Assembly (NCBI GenBank): GCA_023213395.1
Contig: CM041465.1
Coordinates: 111,793,741 to 111,857,740 of the forward strand
Direction of reading: 5' to 3'
DNA length: 64,000 nt
Source of the DNA: Cycas panzhihuaensis
Taxonomy: Eukaryota > Cycadophyta
A program made the position numbers and the translations under genes. Positions 10,083-21,037 of the stretch are shown here, piece by piece. The notes below the pieces were generated by a model, which worked only from the letters and a program-made list of their open reading frames with translations, did no database searches and had not been told where the DNA came from. The first letter of the stretch is position 1, and each line of letters begins with the position of its first letter.

Positions 10083-11500
10083 TTCCCAGAAGCCGGGAAA
10101 TAGCTTGAAACATAGAAAAAGTTTCATCTTTCTTCATAAGAAAAGTAACCCATACGTTCTTAGTAAAATCATCAATGAAAGTAATATAGTACCACTTCTG
10201 TTTGAGAGAAGGGATGGGCATAAGACCATATATATTTGAGTATACAAGTTATAAAGGTTGGCTAGATTTCCACTAACTATGAGGAAATGGTTGTCTTTGG
10301 GATTTGATAATAATATATGCTTCACATTCGAAGGGCTTAGAGGAGAGCTTAGGCATACCAGGAAGAGTGGTATGTAGTTCTCTTAAATGATCAATTTTGA
10401 TATGGCCCATATGAGCATGCCATAGGGTTACTTGGGACAATGTTTGAGGAGTCAGGGTTGTGGAAAAGGCATAGTCATCATCAACATAGTTGGCTTCAAA
10501 GGATAGTGAGCCAATTAGGTAGAAAAGCTTGCCATCAAGAATTCTAATCATAATCACAACATTTGAAGGAAGGTGAATGACACTGAGAGTTTGATTATTT
10601 GTAGTTACACTCAAATCAAAACCATGAGAGATAAGGGTAGACAAGGAGAGTAAGTTCTACTTCAGAGCAGGAATATATAAAACATTAATAAGGGTAAAAT
10701 TTGGAAGGCTTTGGAGTTTTAGGCAAATTGTTCTAAGTCCTTCAACTGGCTGAGATGATTTGTTAGCCATGTGTATAACATCACAAACTTTAGAGTCAAA
10801 ATCCTAAAAGAATTAGTGATGACAAGTCATGTTTTGTGTTGCTCTAGTATCCATGATCCAGGATGAAGTATTTGAGGTGGCACTATTTGCAACTCTAAGT
10901 GGTGAAGGTAAAAGTAAATAAGCATAGCCACAATGAACCTCAACATACTTAGTGGATCTATCAATAACATTTGATGAAGTGGTCCCAATTCTTTCAAGGT
11001 ATGCATGAGCAAACTACATTCCACTAAAAGCATCTTTAAAAGAAGTATTATCAATATTATGTACACCATGGTACTGTTGATAGCTTGGTAGTTTTTTGTG
11101 GTAGTTCTACAATTTTTGGCATAATGTCCTTTTCTATTATACCTTTGGCACACAATTATTTGATTTCCAGTCCCATAAGAAGTATTGGGCTAGTTGGATT
11201 GTCTCTGATTACTAGATCTAGGTCCAATTTAATCATTTTGGCCTTGGCCTTAAGACTATTTTTGTTAGAGTTGAGGAGCCTATTGACCAAGAGGACATTG
11301 TCCTTGTTGTCTACATCTACCACTTCCGTGGGAATTATCACCTCTGTGAGAGTATTGACCTTGATTTTTGTATAACAAATATCTTCTTCCACTTCAAAAG
11401 TAGCATTAGTTGGATTAGGTATAGTGGCAAAGTTGGTATCAAAGGTCTTATCAAATTCAATAAACTTATTAGCAAGATCCTTAAAGTTTAGGGTCTTCAA
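10083..11500 (-). pseudogene. Copia pol fragment: nucleocapsid, protease, pre-integrase and integrase start (copia D)
   Basis: Read right to left: a knuckle CQRYNRKGHYAKNC (starting near 11150) in which the second Cys is Tyr; a protease site near 10850 reading SWIMDTRATQNMT with the catalytic Gly changed to Arg; pre-integrase LWHAHMGHIKIDHLRELH; then integrase DDFTKNVWVTFLMKKDETFS ending at MFQAI. The first catalytic Asp of integrase (usual HSD-type context) reads YSN. The copia frame stops where copy C begins, so the rest (integrase core, RT, RNase H) should lie beyond the left end of copy C. Confidence 0.75.
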
Positions 11501-12066
11501 AGTGACACTTGATTAAAGACTTCCTAATAGATTTTTACAATCTGGGATATGGAGAAATGACTGAATTAAGAAAGCCTATGTAATGCATTAAGTTTTGAAC
11601 TCTTTATAATGGATTGCTTGATTAGACAAAGGAGATTAATTATCTCACTTACATGTCCTTTCTGCATTTTCAATTTATTCATCTTTAGCACTAAGTGAAT
11701 AAATTTTAAGTCTAATTTAGTATCAAAGTTCTTCTTAAGAACTTCAAGAACTTTTTATATTGTATCATATATGACTTCATTAATTAGATTATGTAGGAAA
11801 TAATTAGTGACAAGAAGTATCCCTGTGTAGATTTTATCATCATCAAGTTCCCATTGGCATTTAGTTCTAGCTTTAGTGGGAGTTATTGGAGCACCTCCTC
11901 CAAAAGTAGTTGAGGTAGTTGTAGCTATAATAGATGGTGTAGGTTGTAAGTGATCTCTCAAAAGACCTTTATACTTTGTAGTATTTTTAATATCAATTAA
12001 CCATATATCTTAATTTTCTTTCCCTTTTAGAAGGTAGTTCACATTTTGCTTAAAGTATGAAGACAT
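11501..12066 (-). pseudogene. Copia gag (copia D)
   Basis: The frame starts at ATG 12066: MSSYFKQNVNYLLKGKEN, a stop, then DIWLIDIKNTTKYKGLLRDH, the conserved N-terminus of copia Gag (N-Y-x-x-W region; Trp is kept in DIW). It continues through KCQWELDDDKIYTGILLVTN and KKNFDTKLDLKFIHLVLKMN with stop codons. The capsid-like protein is broken. Confidence 0.65.
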
Positions 12067-12837
12067 GGTGCCTTTTGAGAAGGGGAGAAATGAACAAGAG
12101 ACTATAATAATGATGCTAATAAATGACTAATCATTGTTTACAAATAGGAGATACAATGAAGTAGTGTAGCAGAAGGAAGAAGAAGTGAGAATAATTACTC
12201 AAAGATGAAGGGAGCAACTTAAAGAAAAGTCACCAACACTTGTGACAAATATTAACCTAATGCATTAGAAATATGAGAAGCATTGTGATGAAAATTGGCC
12301 ACTAACACTTGTGGCAAATATTAACTTGACATAACAGGAATATAAGAAACGTTGTGATCATGATTACATTATGGATCACTTTTTACAAATAAGTAAGTGA
12401 TCAATATACAAGATTGTAGGCTAATATAGAAGGTGGCATCATTGGATGTACACAACTTAGAACTCAACTATAGGATGTGTAATCAACCCAATAACCTATA
12501 ATTTATGTCCAACATGTAGTTGAGGTTGTTGAAAGGATGCCTAGGCTTCTAGTATAATTAAGTTGACCTTCACCCACAATACTCACAATTGTGCTTGGTG
12601 ATGAAATCTAAGTCATAATGGAGCCTAGATACTCCAAATCCTCATCCAATTCACTAATGAGAAATTATATACCTCCTCTAAAGAGTGGTATATACATACC
12701 CATGGCTATGATGGATATTGGATTAGGTATATTTTAATCTTGTATTAAAAATTTTAATTTTCTTGGTTGGTTATCAAGATGATCCCTGATTGAGGCACGA
12801 TGGTATGACTAACCAAACCTCACCAATATTCTCGTTC
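12067..12837. other. Non-coding, with a two-copy tandem repeat at 12229-12362
   Basis: This should contain the leader and LTR of copia D, but no edge is clear. At 12229-12362 a unit of about 70 bp occurs twice (AACACTTGTGACAAATATTA and AACACTTGTGGCAAATATTA begin the copies). No gene seen. Confidence 0.4.
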
Positions 12838-12900
12838 AATCTAGTCCCAACTTGAAACCCACACCTCATTTATAGCATGGTATTCTACCAACTAAGGTAT
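12838..12900 (-). repeat. tRNA-like sequence, possible SINE head
   Basis: The minus strand reads a box A-like CTTAGTTGGTAGA followed about 35 nt later by a box B-like GTGGGTTTCAAGTTGGGACT. Spacing fits a tRNA gene or a tRNA-derived SINE. Acceptor pairing is poor, so an intact tRNA is unlikely; a further 90 nt of non-tRNA sequence to about 12750 could be the SINE body. Confidence 0.4.
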
Positions 12901-14250
12901 CTTAACTTTAGTGAGTATGTGAATAGGTACAAGATGGTAGAAAATAACATATGTAATGCATTCTTTTTAGGGAGAGTGAAAAGATTATCAAATTTGCATT
13001 AAACGTACATATAATTGAAAAATAAAATGCTCACTTCTAGTGCTTACTTAGAGTGTCTTTAGAGTGCTTGTTTGAAGTGATTTTAGAGTGCTAAAATGTA
13101 ATGCTAATAAGTGAGTGAGGACACTAAATATTGCTATGATCTAGGTGTTTTTTTACTCACTTTTACAATGGGCTTTTAAGCCTTATAAAAAGAAGGAAGA
13201 AAAAATCTTCACTTTTTTTTTAATATAAAAAAAATAGTCTTCACTAAATTAACAATAACATTTGCCCACGATAGTGAAATTGAGTGTCAATTTTTGTGCT
13301 ACAAACTAGACTCAAAGCTTCATCTTCAAGAAGTGGAATCGGGTCAAAATGAGTTCTGAATTTTTTTTTGTAGTCTCACAAAGTTACAAGAATATATTTT
13401 TTCAGAATTATTACTAAAAATAACTATTGTTCATTAAAATAGAAATAATTTTCTTATACAATATCAAAATTGGGTGCTAATTTTTATGATGGAAAGTAGA
13501 CTCGAAGCCTCATCTTTGGCAATTGGAATTAGGTCAATTGGAGCTTTGTAGAAGATTTTACAGACTTGTGAAGTTCAACAAGGAAATTTTATTTCTGTAA
13601 AAATTTTAGCTTGCTAATATCTCATTGACACATGATACCATATGAAATTTCCATCAGTTTTTTATCACCAGGATCCCAATATAGGTAAGGTGAGCGAATA
13701 TAATGATGGATATTTCAAATGGTTCTAAAATTTTTAAAAGAAGTGGGTAGAACCTCCCCTTATAATTATTCTTCTAAAAGCTAGAAAAATTTTAGCAACA
13801 TTTCCCCTTGTTAAATGGACAAAAGAAGGAGAAAGAAAAGAAGAATGAGATAACAAGAATGGCCACCAAAAGATTAGAATCCTTGGGCCTTACAACTCCT
13901 TGTATTGTACTTCCAAACCTACAAAAGAGGAAGGGAAATCAAATAATATAAAATCTACTATAATAATAACTTGAAAATATTTCTAAATCCGCTTTCACAA
14001 TCCCCTTTACCACATGAATTGTGGGGGAGAAGAAAGTGATGGCTCCATTACAAATACAAGTGAGAAATATGAAGGAAGAAAGTTTTAATACCACACGAAA
14101 AGAGTGGATCTATCCTTCATCTCTATATACTAAATACAAAGGTAAACATTGGAGTAAGAGAAACTTGAGAGAAAGAAAGTAGCTCTCATAAAATGGGGAG
14201 GTAAGAATGAGCCTCCTCCATCAACTAATATAATGACCTTATAATATTAA
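12901..14250. repeat. Non-coding, with a diverged duplication at 13270-13548
   Basis: 13270-13355 and 13459-13548 share a unit (ATTGAGTGTCAATTTTTGTG against ATTGGGTGCTAATTTTTATG, then GTAGACTCGAAGCCTCATCT-like text) about 190 bp apart, similar in style to the internal repeats of the chromovirus LTR. The rest is AT-rich with no gene recognised. 14200-14250 abuts the integrase of copy A. Confidence 0.4.
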
Positions 14251-15054
14251 CCCTTTTCACTATTGATCTCTACTACTAGAAGGATCATAGGTATATTCAT
14301 ATTTCAGCATATTATTTGTAGATTTGGAATACCAAATGTTATCATTACTGATAATGGAATCTCATTTTATAATCCCCATGTTAGTGAGTTATATAATAAG
14401 TTTCATATTACGCATAGAGTATTTGCCCCATATCATCCTCAGGTGAATGGCCAAGTGGAAGCATTTAATAAGATCTTAGCTAAGATTCTAGATAAGACTA
14501 TTGCTACTTCTCATAGGAATTGGAACTCCTAGTTATTTTTTGCATTGTGGGCCTATAGGATTACCATAAGAAATGCCATAGGTATGACATTGTTCTCCTT
14601 TATTTATGGTGTCAAAGTTGTTTTACCATTAAAAGTTAAAATTCCTTCTCTACGTGTCTCACTAAAGGAATTTACTAATGAGTAATTCCAAAGGGATGTT
14701 CGCCTTTTGGAGCTAGAAAAGTTAGATGAGACTTACTTGCAAGCTTTGAAAAATAATACAACATCTAAGGCTAGAGTCCAAGCTGCACATGATAGGCAAC
14801 TTACGCTTAGAAAGTTTAACATGGGTGATAAAGTTTTAAAATTAGAATATTTACATGATAGGCAAGGAAAGTTTTCTCCTAAATGGATAGGACCTTTCTT
14901 GATAATTAAGGATTTAACTAATAGAGCCTATCAGATTTCAACATTAGAAGGATTAGAATTTAAGAGGCTTATTAATTCTCAATATTTAAGAAGATTTTAT
15001 CTCTACCAACATGCACATGACCTCCTCCATAATGAGGATAAACTACAACTCTAA
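14251..15054 (+). pseudogene. Integrase core and C-terminus, Tat-like copy A
   Basis: One frame with two in-frame stops (about 14530 and 14683). FQHIICRFGIPNVIITDNGI carries the second catalytic Asp; PYHPQVNGQVEAFNKILAKI carries the catalytic Glu. After the second stop the C-terminal part reads LLELEKLDETYLQALKNN and WIGPFLIIKDLTNRAYQIST, ending RRFYLYQHAHD and a stop. The N-terminal zinc finger and first Asp are absent, so the copy is truncated on the 5' side at about 14250. Integrase joins element cDNA to host DNA. The C-terminal part matches that of B and C. Confidence 0.8.
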
Positions 15055-15071
15055 AACTTGTTTCTTTGCCT

Positions 15072-15090
15072 AATGAGCTAACACTATAGG
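15072..15090 (+). other. Conserved motif after integrase, copy A (weak)
   Basis: AATGAGCTAACACTATAGG, 18 nt after the integrase stop, compared with AATGAGCCTAAACTACC in copies B and C. Confidence 0.4.
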
Positions 15091-16072
15091 CAAATACCTT
15101 CCTTCTTTTAATATCTTCTTACTTTCATTAAGCATTGTGGTTCTTTTACGATAGATCCAACCCATAATCATGTAAGTCATTAGCTCTTTCTAGCACATAC
15201 ACTAATTGTGAGTTTACCATTACTTGGATCTTGTTCTCCTTTGAGTTTTATACTTAAAAGAGGACTTAGGTCTCCAGATTTATTGTACTTTTATCTCGAG
15301 AGGAGAAACGCCTTCGTTAACTTTGAGTACCCACTTATTGATTGAGAGTTTACTTTTATTTACTAATTTGTTACCTTTGATTCAGAGCTTACTTTCATTC
15401 ACTAGTTTGTTACCTTGGGATTTCCTTCTTGGTTGTATATAACCAATTGTTAATTATTTTTTATTATCCTTGATTCTCTTTATTATTCTTTCAGAATAAA
15501 TACTAATTTTGTTGTCTTTTCTTCATGCTTGGAGACACCGTGATTTTGATTTTCTCTTCTTTTTTTGTAGTTCATTCCTTAAGGAGATTAGCCCCTTTTC
15601 CCCTTTTAGATTTTATTAAAAAGGAGAAAATCTTACTGTGTTGAGTAGAAGAGTTTCTTAAGTGTATAATTATGATCATATTCTTATGAAAGTTGGAAGT
15701 AAAAGAGAGAGAAAAAAAAGAGTGAAGTGAAAAAAAAAAAGTTAAAAGAAAATAAAAAGTAAGTTTATTATTTTTATCATATTGTAATCTAGGGCAAGTT
15801 GCATGCTGGCTTCGTCCCCACCTATCTATCTATAGGTTGGGTTCATTTAGATGAGTCATTCAATATTTTCATATCTAACTACTTGGGTCCACCATAGCCT
15901 CAGTTACAATAGAACCATACTTAATACTTTGATCATAATCATCTTACTTGAGTTCCTTCTTCTTTCTTTATCACAGTCAGAGATCTACATCTACCACCAT
16001 CTTCTTATTGATTGATTCTTGCACCTTCTCTTATTGATGACATAATCTCCAAGTTTTGATCCTCTAGTTCCC
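15091..16072. other. Spacer between integrase and RNase H, copy A
   Basis: AT-rich, with A-rich runs at 15695-15765. No antisense gene or promoter like those of copies B, C and E is seen, although this is where B and C carry it. Confidence 0.4.
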
Positions 16073-16477
16073 ATGGCATTGAGTATCTTCATCGATACGG
16101 GTAGTAGAGGAAACCCAGGATTGTCTGCTTCTGCTTGAGTGGTTTATGACCAATCAAGAAGTCACCTCCTTTCCACAAGTTTCTTCATATCTAGGGCAAC
16201 CAATAATGAAGTTGAATACCTTTCAATTATAGGAACCTTGTTAGATGACTGTCACTTTTACCTCAGACCTATTACTTTATATGATGATTCTCATATTGTG
16301 GATTATTAGTTAGTTGGGATATATCAGGTCCACTCTCCATGACTTCTTTCTTTACATCATCATGCCTCATCATTATTATCCCTATTTGCTTCAATGATTA
16401 TTCAGTATATACCTCGTTCTTTTAACCTCAAAGATGATGCTCTCATTTCCTTGGTCCTTGATGATTATTTTGATTGA
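16073..16477 (+). pseudogene. Extra RNase H, copy A
   Basis: A single 135-codon frame without frameshift but with three internal stops. Readable parts: FIDTGSRGNPGLSASA (first catalytic Asp kept), ATNNEVEYLSIIGTLLDD (Glu kept), LYDDSHIV (Asp kept) and IIQYIPRSFNLKDDALISLV (last Asp kept). The stops sit where copy C has Trp, Ser-Gln-Val context and a Pro-His-Leu context. It starts about 1.0 kb after the integrase stop. All four acidic residues are visible, unlike copy C. Confidence 0.75.
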
Positions 16478-16509
16478 CTTACTCCTTCTAACTAGGCATA
16501 CCCTACTCT

Positions 16510-16553
16510 AAAATGAGTATAAACTACCACTCTGTGATGAGTATAAACTATCA
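16510..16553 (+). other. Two conserved motifs after RNase H, copy A
   Basis: AAAATGAGTATAAACTACCA at 16510 and GATGAGTATAAACTATCA at 16536, 33 and 59 nt after the RNase H stop. This is a doubled version of the single motif seen there in B and C. Confidence 0.6.
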
Positions 16554-17059
16554 ATTTAGTAAGACTATAGGTTAGGGTAATTGGAAGATTATGGCGATAG
16601 GTATGAGACTGAAGTGAGACATGTAAAAGGGCTAGACCCACGTGGGAATCTTAGGCCGTGGAGGATCTTGGCAAGGGGCAAGTTCCTAGAAGCTTCTTGC
16701 CCTTAAAAAGAGCCAATGAGGAATCCAATATACTCATATAGTTGGTTGAATATTAAGTGAGATTAGTTTCATTTAGTAAAGAACTCGCTTTCTTTATGGT
16801 ATATTATGTAAATGTGGGGTTATCCTATGTTTATATGATCTATTAGGAGTATGATGTGAGTTATATGAGTTTTCTTTTTGAAGACTCATATTACTCCATA
16901 TTCTACTTTTATAAAATTATTATTGTTTATGTTTTAGGTGGTTTTAAGTTAATAAAAGTAGAATAAGTAAACTTTTCACCTACCTCATCTCAATCTTTTA
17001 TCTATCTTTTGGTTTTTATTCTTCCCATAGTCTCATCTTTCCTAAACCATTCTACTTTA
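16554..17059. other. 3' region of copy A, no gene seen
   Basis: AT-rich. The text around 16620-16700 (GGGCTAGACCCACGTGG) may correspond to the 3' untranslated region; no LTR edge can be placed. Confidence 0.3.
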
Positions 17060-17145
17060 GAATAAGTATAAACTACCATATATATAGTACTAAAAAAAAA
17101 GAAAAAAGAAAAAAAAAGTACATAACCCTAAAAAAAAAAGAGAGT
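17060..17145 (+). other. Conserved motif at the left side of copy E, followed by an A-rich tract
   Basis: GAATAAGTATAAACTACCA at 17060-17079, then A-rich runs at 17091-17145. It may mark the post-integrase position of copy E, whose integrase is not visible. Confidence 0.4.
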
Positions 17146-17499
17146 AAAAATGATAAAAATTATTACATGTTTCCTTAGACAAGTCACACTAATGAATGTA
17201 TCCTATGCTCAAATACAAATGGGAATAAGGGGGATGAAGATTTAGAGATAAGTAATCATACACAAGTTTTAAAAAAAAGAAGATCAATATATACATCATG
17301 ATAAAATATGGTACATCTATCACCTAGGTGACCCATCATACATGACACATGATATATGATACATATATCTGGACACGAGGCTCATAAAATGCCTTGTATC
17401 ATCCTCCTTCCTCCTAGGTAGCATATCATACACTCATATTTATGATCCCTAATGAGACTCCTGAGGTATATATGGATCTACTCTCAGTCTCCTCTTAGA

Positions 17500-17880
17500 A
17501 GTATCTCCATGTGTAGACTCTCCTCTAGGTGGGAGATGACGCCGCTCCTACTATACTGTGCCACTAGCTGATGGGGTATGTCTGGATCTTACCTGAGTTA
17601 ATATCATCCCCTATAGGTGCCTCCTCTCCTCTTCACCTACCCTCATCTCTAGCTCTCACCTCAGAAGCTCCATCCTCATATCTATATAAAGGTCTTAATC
17701 TCTTGATGCATGGTAATAGTACTCTATCTAGTGTCCCAGTAGTCTGCAATCCACTATGTTCCAAGCGGGCACCTCAACTAATGTTGGAATATATGGAAAG
17801 ATCACCTCTAGGATCCTCTGTACCTCCCTTAATGTAACTATCTCATCACCTATCCAACAAAAATATGTCATATGTAATCA
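17500..17880 (-). pseudogene. Antisense accessory gene, C-terminal part, copy E
   Basis: Minus-strand frame reading GDEIVTLREVQRILEVIFPY then MELLR, a stop, and ELEMRVGEEERRHL, matching the start of the copy C antisense frame (EIRRLIEAVAREIFPQV) and its charged coil. The N-terminal part continues at 19085-20095 on the other side of the inserted solo LTR. Several stops are present. Confidence 0.5.
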
Positions 17881-17956
17881 GTCCCTTAGAGAAGAAAACA
17901 AACCCTTAAAGCAAAAGGAATACAATGCAATACAAGAAATCAATCAATTAAATTAT

Positions 17957-19007
17957 TGATCTAGGAGGATCTACCATATGTTTACAGGATGTAGAAAATG
18001 CTAGGCATTGGCATAACTGAAAGAGATATGGCCAAATGGTATCAAAATTATATGAAATTTTGTGTAAAGGTAGAATACATATCCTACTAGATGTGTACAA
18101 AATATGGGATTTAGAAAATATCATTTGATTAGAGTTCAAGCCTTGTTTTTCATAAAATTAATCCCACAGCTAGCAGAAAAAATTAGCAAATATATATTAT
18201 CATTAAATGAATAAACATATGGTCAAATGATATCCAAATGAGCTAAAATATTTATAAAGATGAGGAGACATGCGTTCCTATATGTGTACCAAATTTGAGC
18301 TGAATTGGAGTCCTTTAAGGTCAGTTACAAGCCATAACTTTTAAGAATTATATGAAGGCCACTTGGATAGCAGAAAAACAACAAACACATATTATAATTA
18401 AATGAATAAAAATATATCCAAATGACATCTAAATGATCTAAAATTTTGAGGAAGTAGAGGGGACATGTGTTCCTATATATATACCAAATTTGAGCTAAAT
18501 TGGAGTCCGTTAGGATAAGTTATAAGCTATAACTGTTTAAGAATTGCAAGAAGGCCACTTGGACAACATGCATTCTGGTGGTTAGTGGTTATACTTGCAT
18601 GTTTACCACTTGTTAAACATGTAATTTTGGTTTCTTTCTATAAATTGAGCCCTACAGTTTGGAGAGGTGGTTCTTGGAGACTTGACTTGGGAAGCATCCT
18701 TGGAGAAGCATTTTAGAGGGTTAGAGTCCCTCTTATGGTATAATTGTATCATTTATTCCTTGTAATTTTATCATTCTTTTGCTAGTTGATTTCTCCACCA
18801 TTAAATGGAGATTTTCATAGTTTAATAAAAGTACTACTCGTCATACTTTTGGATCAATGTCAAGAATAAATAATTTGGTGTAGAATTTCCTTTTGTGGGC
18901 TGATTATTGTTTTGATGTTATTGAGATTTCTACACTAACTCCCAAGATCTCAAGGAGAAAAGGTTGATAATTAACTTCTTCACCAACTAAGCTCTATTTT
19001 GGGATCA
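17957..19007 (+). repeat. Solo LTR of the chromovirus family, with target duplication ATTAT
   Basis: It begins TGATCTAGGAGG and ends TTTTGGGATCA, matching the three LTRs at 46942-59381. Flanks 17952-17956 and 19008-19012 are both ATTAT, a perfect 5-bp duplication. It has TATAAA at 18639-18644 and AATAAA at 18824-18829, the LTR promoter and polyadenylation signals. It inserted into the antisense gene of copy E and then lost its interior by LTR-LTR recombination. Confidence 0.93.
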
Positions 19008-19084
19008 ATTATATACTTGGAGATCTACCTCATACTGGCTCTCCACCTACTACGTCTCTAACTAGTAGTGCCTCTTCTCCTTGT

Positions 19085-20095
19085 GGCTCCTAGCGAGCCT
19101 CCTATGTAACTCCTCCCTCGCTAGCTCCACTTCCTCTATCCCTACCCTGATCATTAATGGACCCCAGCTCCATGCTCTAAATGGAGCCCGCTCTCTTCTC
19201 TATAAGTGCTCCACCTCCCTGTCTAAGTACCTGCCCAATGCTCTGTACTCCACTACTAGAGGAGGTACCTCCTCATCCTACCTCCTCTCCTCTCCTAGCA
19301 CCTCTTCCACCATGTGCTCCTCTATTGCATCCTTCTCCTCTCCATCTCCCTGGTGTTGGAGCCTCATATACTACTGCCCTCTCTAGAGCATCCATCTCAT
19401 CATTGCTCCACACTAGGAGCTTAGCATATGCATCCTCAACAAGTTGTCTCCTTATCATCCTACTAGGAATAAGACTATGAGACATCCTCACAATGATCAT
19501 TAGTTTGTTATGGATCCTGGATCTCATGTGCCATCTGTTCATTCCTAGATCCATCAATATCAATACTCCTGGCTCTCCACCTAGTTGTATCAATGGAATG
19601 TGATCATAGAGCCAACACATGAGGATGGAAATGTATAAGAAGCCACCTTTACCTATCCTCTGGATCCACGATAGTTGGTGACTAATGCTATCTACTACAT
19701 ATTGTTCCCAATTGATCTGAATGCTCTACTTACATCGCCTTATTATGTTTGTCCACTAAACTAAGATCCCCTTGAAATTCTATGTCTTGGCTATCCGATA
19801 TGTGATAATAAGAGCAATAATCCTCCTCACTACTAGAACTCTATTTGCTACCTAGATTACCTTGATTAAAATCTTGTGCTGATCTATCTAATTAATGAAT
19901 CCAGTTAGATAGGTACTACATGCCATCTAGAATTCCTTATTTATTACTTTGATGAGGTGTAGTCTCTCCCCATGCTAGCTCACATCTAAGATCCTCCTTA
20001 TATCCCTCATAGTGATCTCCAGATCCCTAATAACTTGAACTCTAAATACATGAAATCTTGGAACCTAGCAACTCATGAAATCATGTAGCACCTCA
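19085..20095 (-). pseudogene. Antisense accessory gene, plant-mobile-domain-like part, copy E
   Basis: Minus-strand frame with stops: FHVFRVQVIRDLEITMRDIR then RILDVS near 20070-20000, VRRIIALIITYRIAKT, then NWEQYVVDSISHQLSWIQRI with GKGGFLYISILMCW, followed by an open stretch (19620-19273) with RHRMRSR-type basic and VEDAYAKLLVWSNDEMDALE-type charged segments. The FH-L/V-P...RD-I-x-R-D-I-R-R-I-L pattern and W...G-x-G-G-F pattern are shared with copy B at 32300-32906. The first resembles the plant mobile domain (aminotransferase-like PMD), a family known both in genes such as MAIN/MAIL1 and inside transposons. Role in the element unknown. Confidence 0.55.
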
Positions 20096-20347
20096 TGCTC
20101 TATTATAAGCTAAGTTTATGCACCTACCCTCTCCAGGTCGCATGCTCACAGTATCCCCCATCTAGACTCATCGAACTAACTAACTAGCTCCTTGATGGTA
20201 GCTCCCTTATTTTCATGAGTCATTACTCTCTCCAAGGCCTGCATTACAGTAATTTTAATTAGTTAATACCTTGTTCAAGTTAGAAACTTTAATTTTGTTA
20301 AGTGGTGTTTTTTTAATTTTAAAAATATATTTAACAAATAAAAAAGC
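20096..20347. other. 5' part of the antisense transcript region, copy E
   Basis: Lies between the antisense promoter and the readable PMD-like frame. No clear domain. Confidence 0.3.
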
Positions 20348-20412
20348 ATAATTTCACTGCAAAAAACATAGTTTCACAGTGAAAAATATAGTTTCATAGT
20401 GAAAACTATGAC
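20348..20412. repeat. Three-copy 20-21 bp minisatellite with internal inverted repeat
   Basis: Units TTTCACTGCAAAAAACATAG, TTTCACAGTGAAAAATATAG and TTTCATAGTGAAAACTATGA. Each contains TTTCA..GTGAAA-type arms. Confidence 0.65.
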
Positions 20413-20738
20413 TTCATATAATAGCCTAAATACTAAAGTCATATTTTCATTGGTTTATCATGTTTTTCATTTGGAAATCATATTTTTAATATAATGTCAA
20501 CACCTTTCGTATTGTATTATCATATTTTTAATCTAAAAATCAAGAAATAAAAAAATTAAAGTGCTCCACTCATTGGGTACCTCACTCTCTACTCCATTAT
20601 GATTTCTGAGATGCTATGGAGCTGATCCCCCATTTAAGGAGCTTGTAATCTCACTCAAATGCAAGAAGACCACCTAAGAAGCTCTCATTTCCTCCTCTTC
20701 TCATATGCAAAAATGAAATCCTTTTCACCATTTTTCCT

Positions 20739-20748
20739 TTATATAAGG
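20739..20748 (-). promoter_or_regulatory. TATA box of the antisense gene, copy E
   Basis: The minus strand reads CCTTATATAAAGG followed by GGATTTCATTTTTGCATATG. The same TATA plus GATTTCATTTTTGCA-type text occurs in copies B and C. Confidence 0.6.
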
Positions 20749-21037
20749 TGCTCCTTTTTCTCCTTTTTACCTGTTGAATCTTCCAAGCTATCTATTGAGT
20801 TTATCAAAGTGGAATATACTCTAATTTAATTATTGTTTCCTTCATATTCACATTGAAATGTCAAAAGTGGATATTTTCACTTCGATAAAGTTCAAGGCAT
20901 TGTTTTATGAAATGAAACGAGGGTTATCTGAGCTCTTTTTCCCCTTTAGAGTTTTAATTGGTAGCTAAATCCCACTTCATAAGGTGATTTGTTATATTTA
21001 CCTTTAAATGGACTTCACTTCGAGCTTTCATTTGCCT
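20749..21037. other. Interval where copy E lacks RNase H
   Basis: In copies B and C the RNase H gene lies between the antisense promoter and the next motif. Here only about 290 bp of AT-rich sequence are present, and none of the RNase H signatures is visible in any frame. Confidence 0.4.

Noticed and set aside
12838-12900. Functional tRNA gene
   Set aside because: Boxes A and B are recognisable, but acceptor and anticodon stems do not pair well and no clear anticodon loop is seen.
19081-19480. Ser/Leu/Pro-rich plus-strand frames of about 100 codons
   Set aside because: Antisense shadows of the minus-strand PMD-like/coil gene of copy E.
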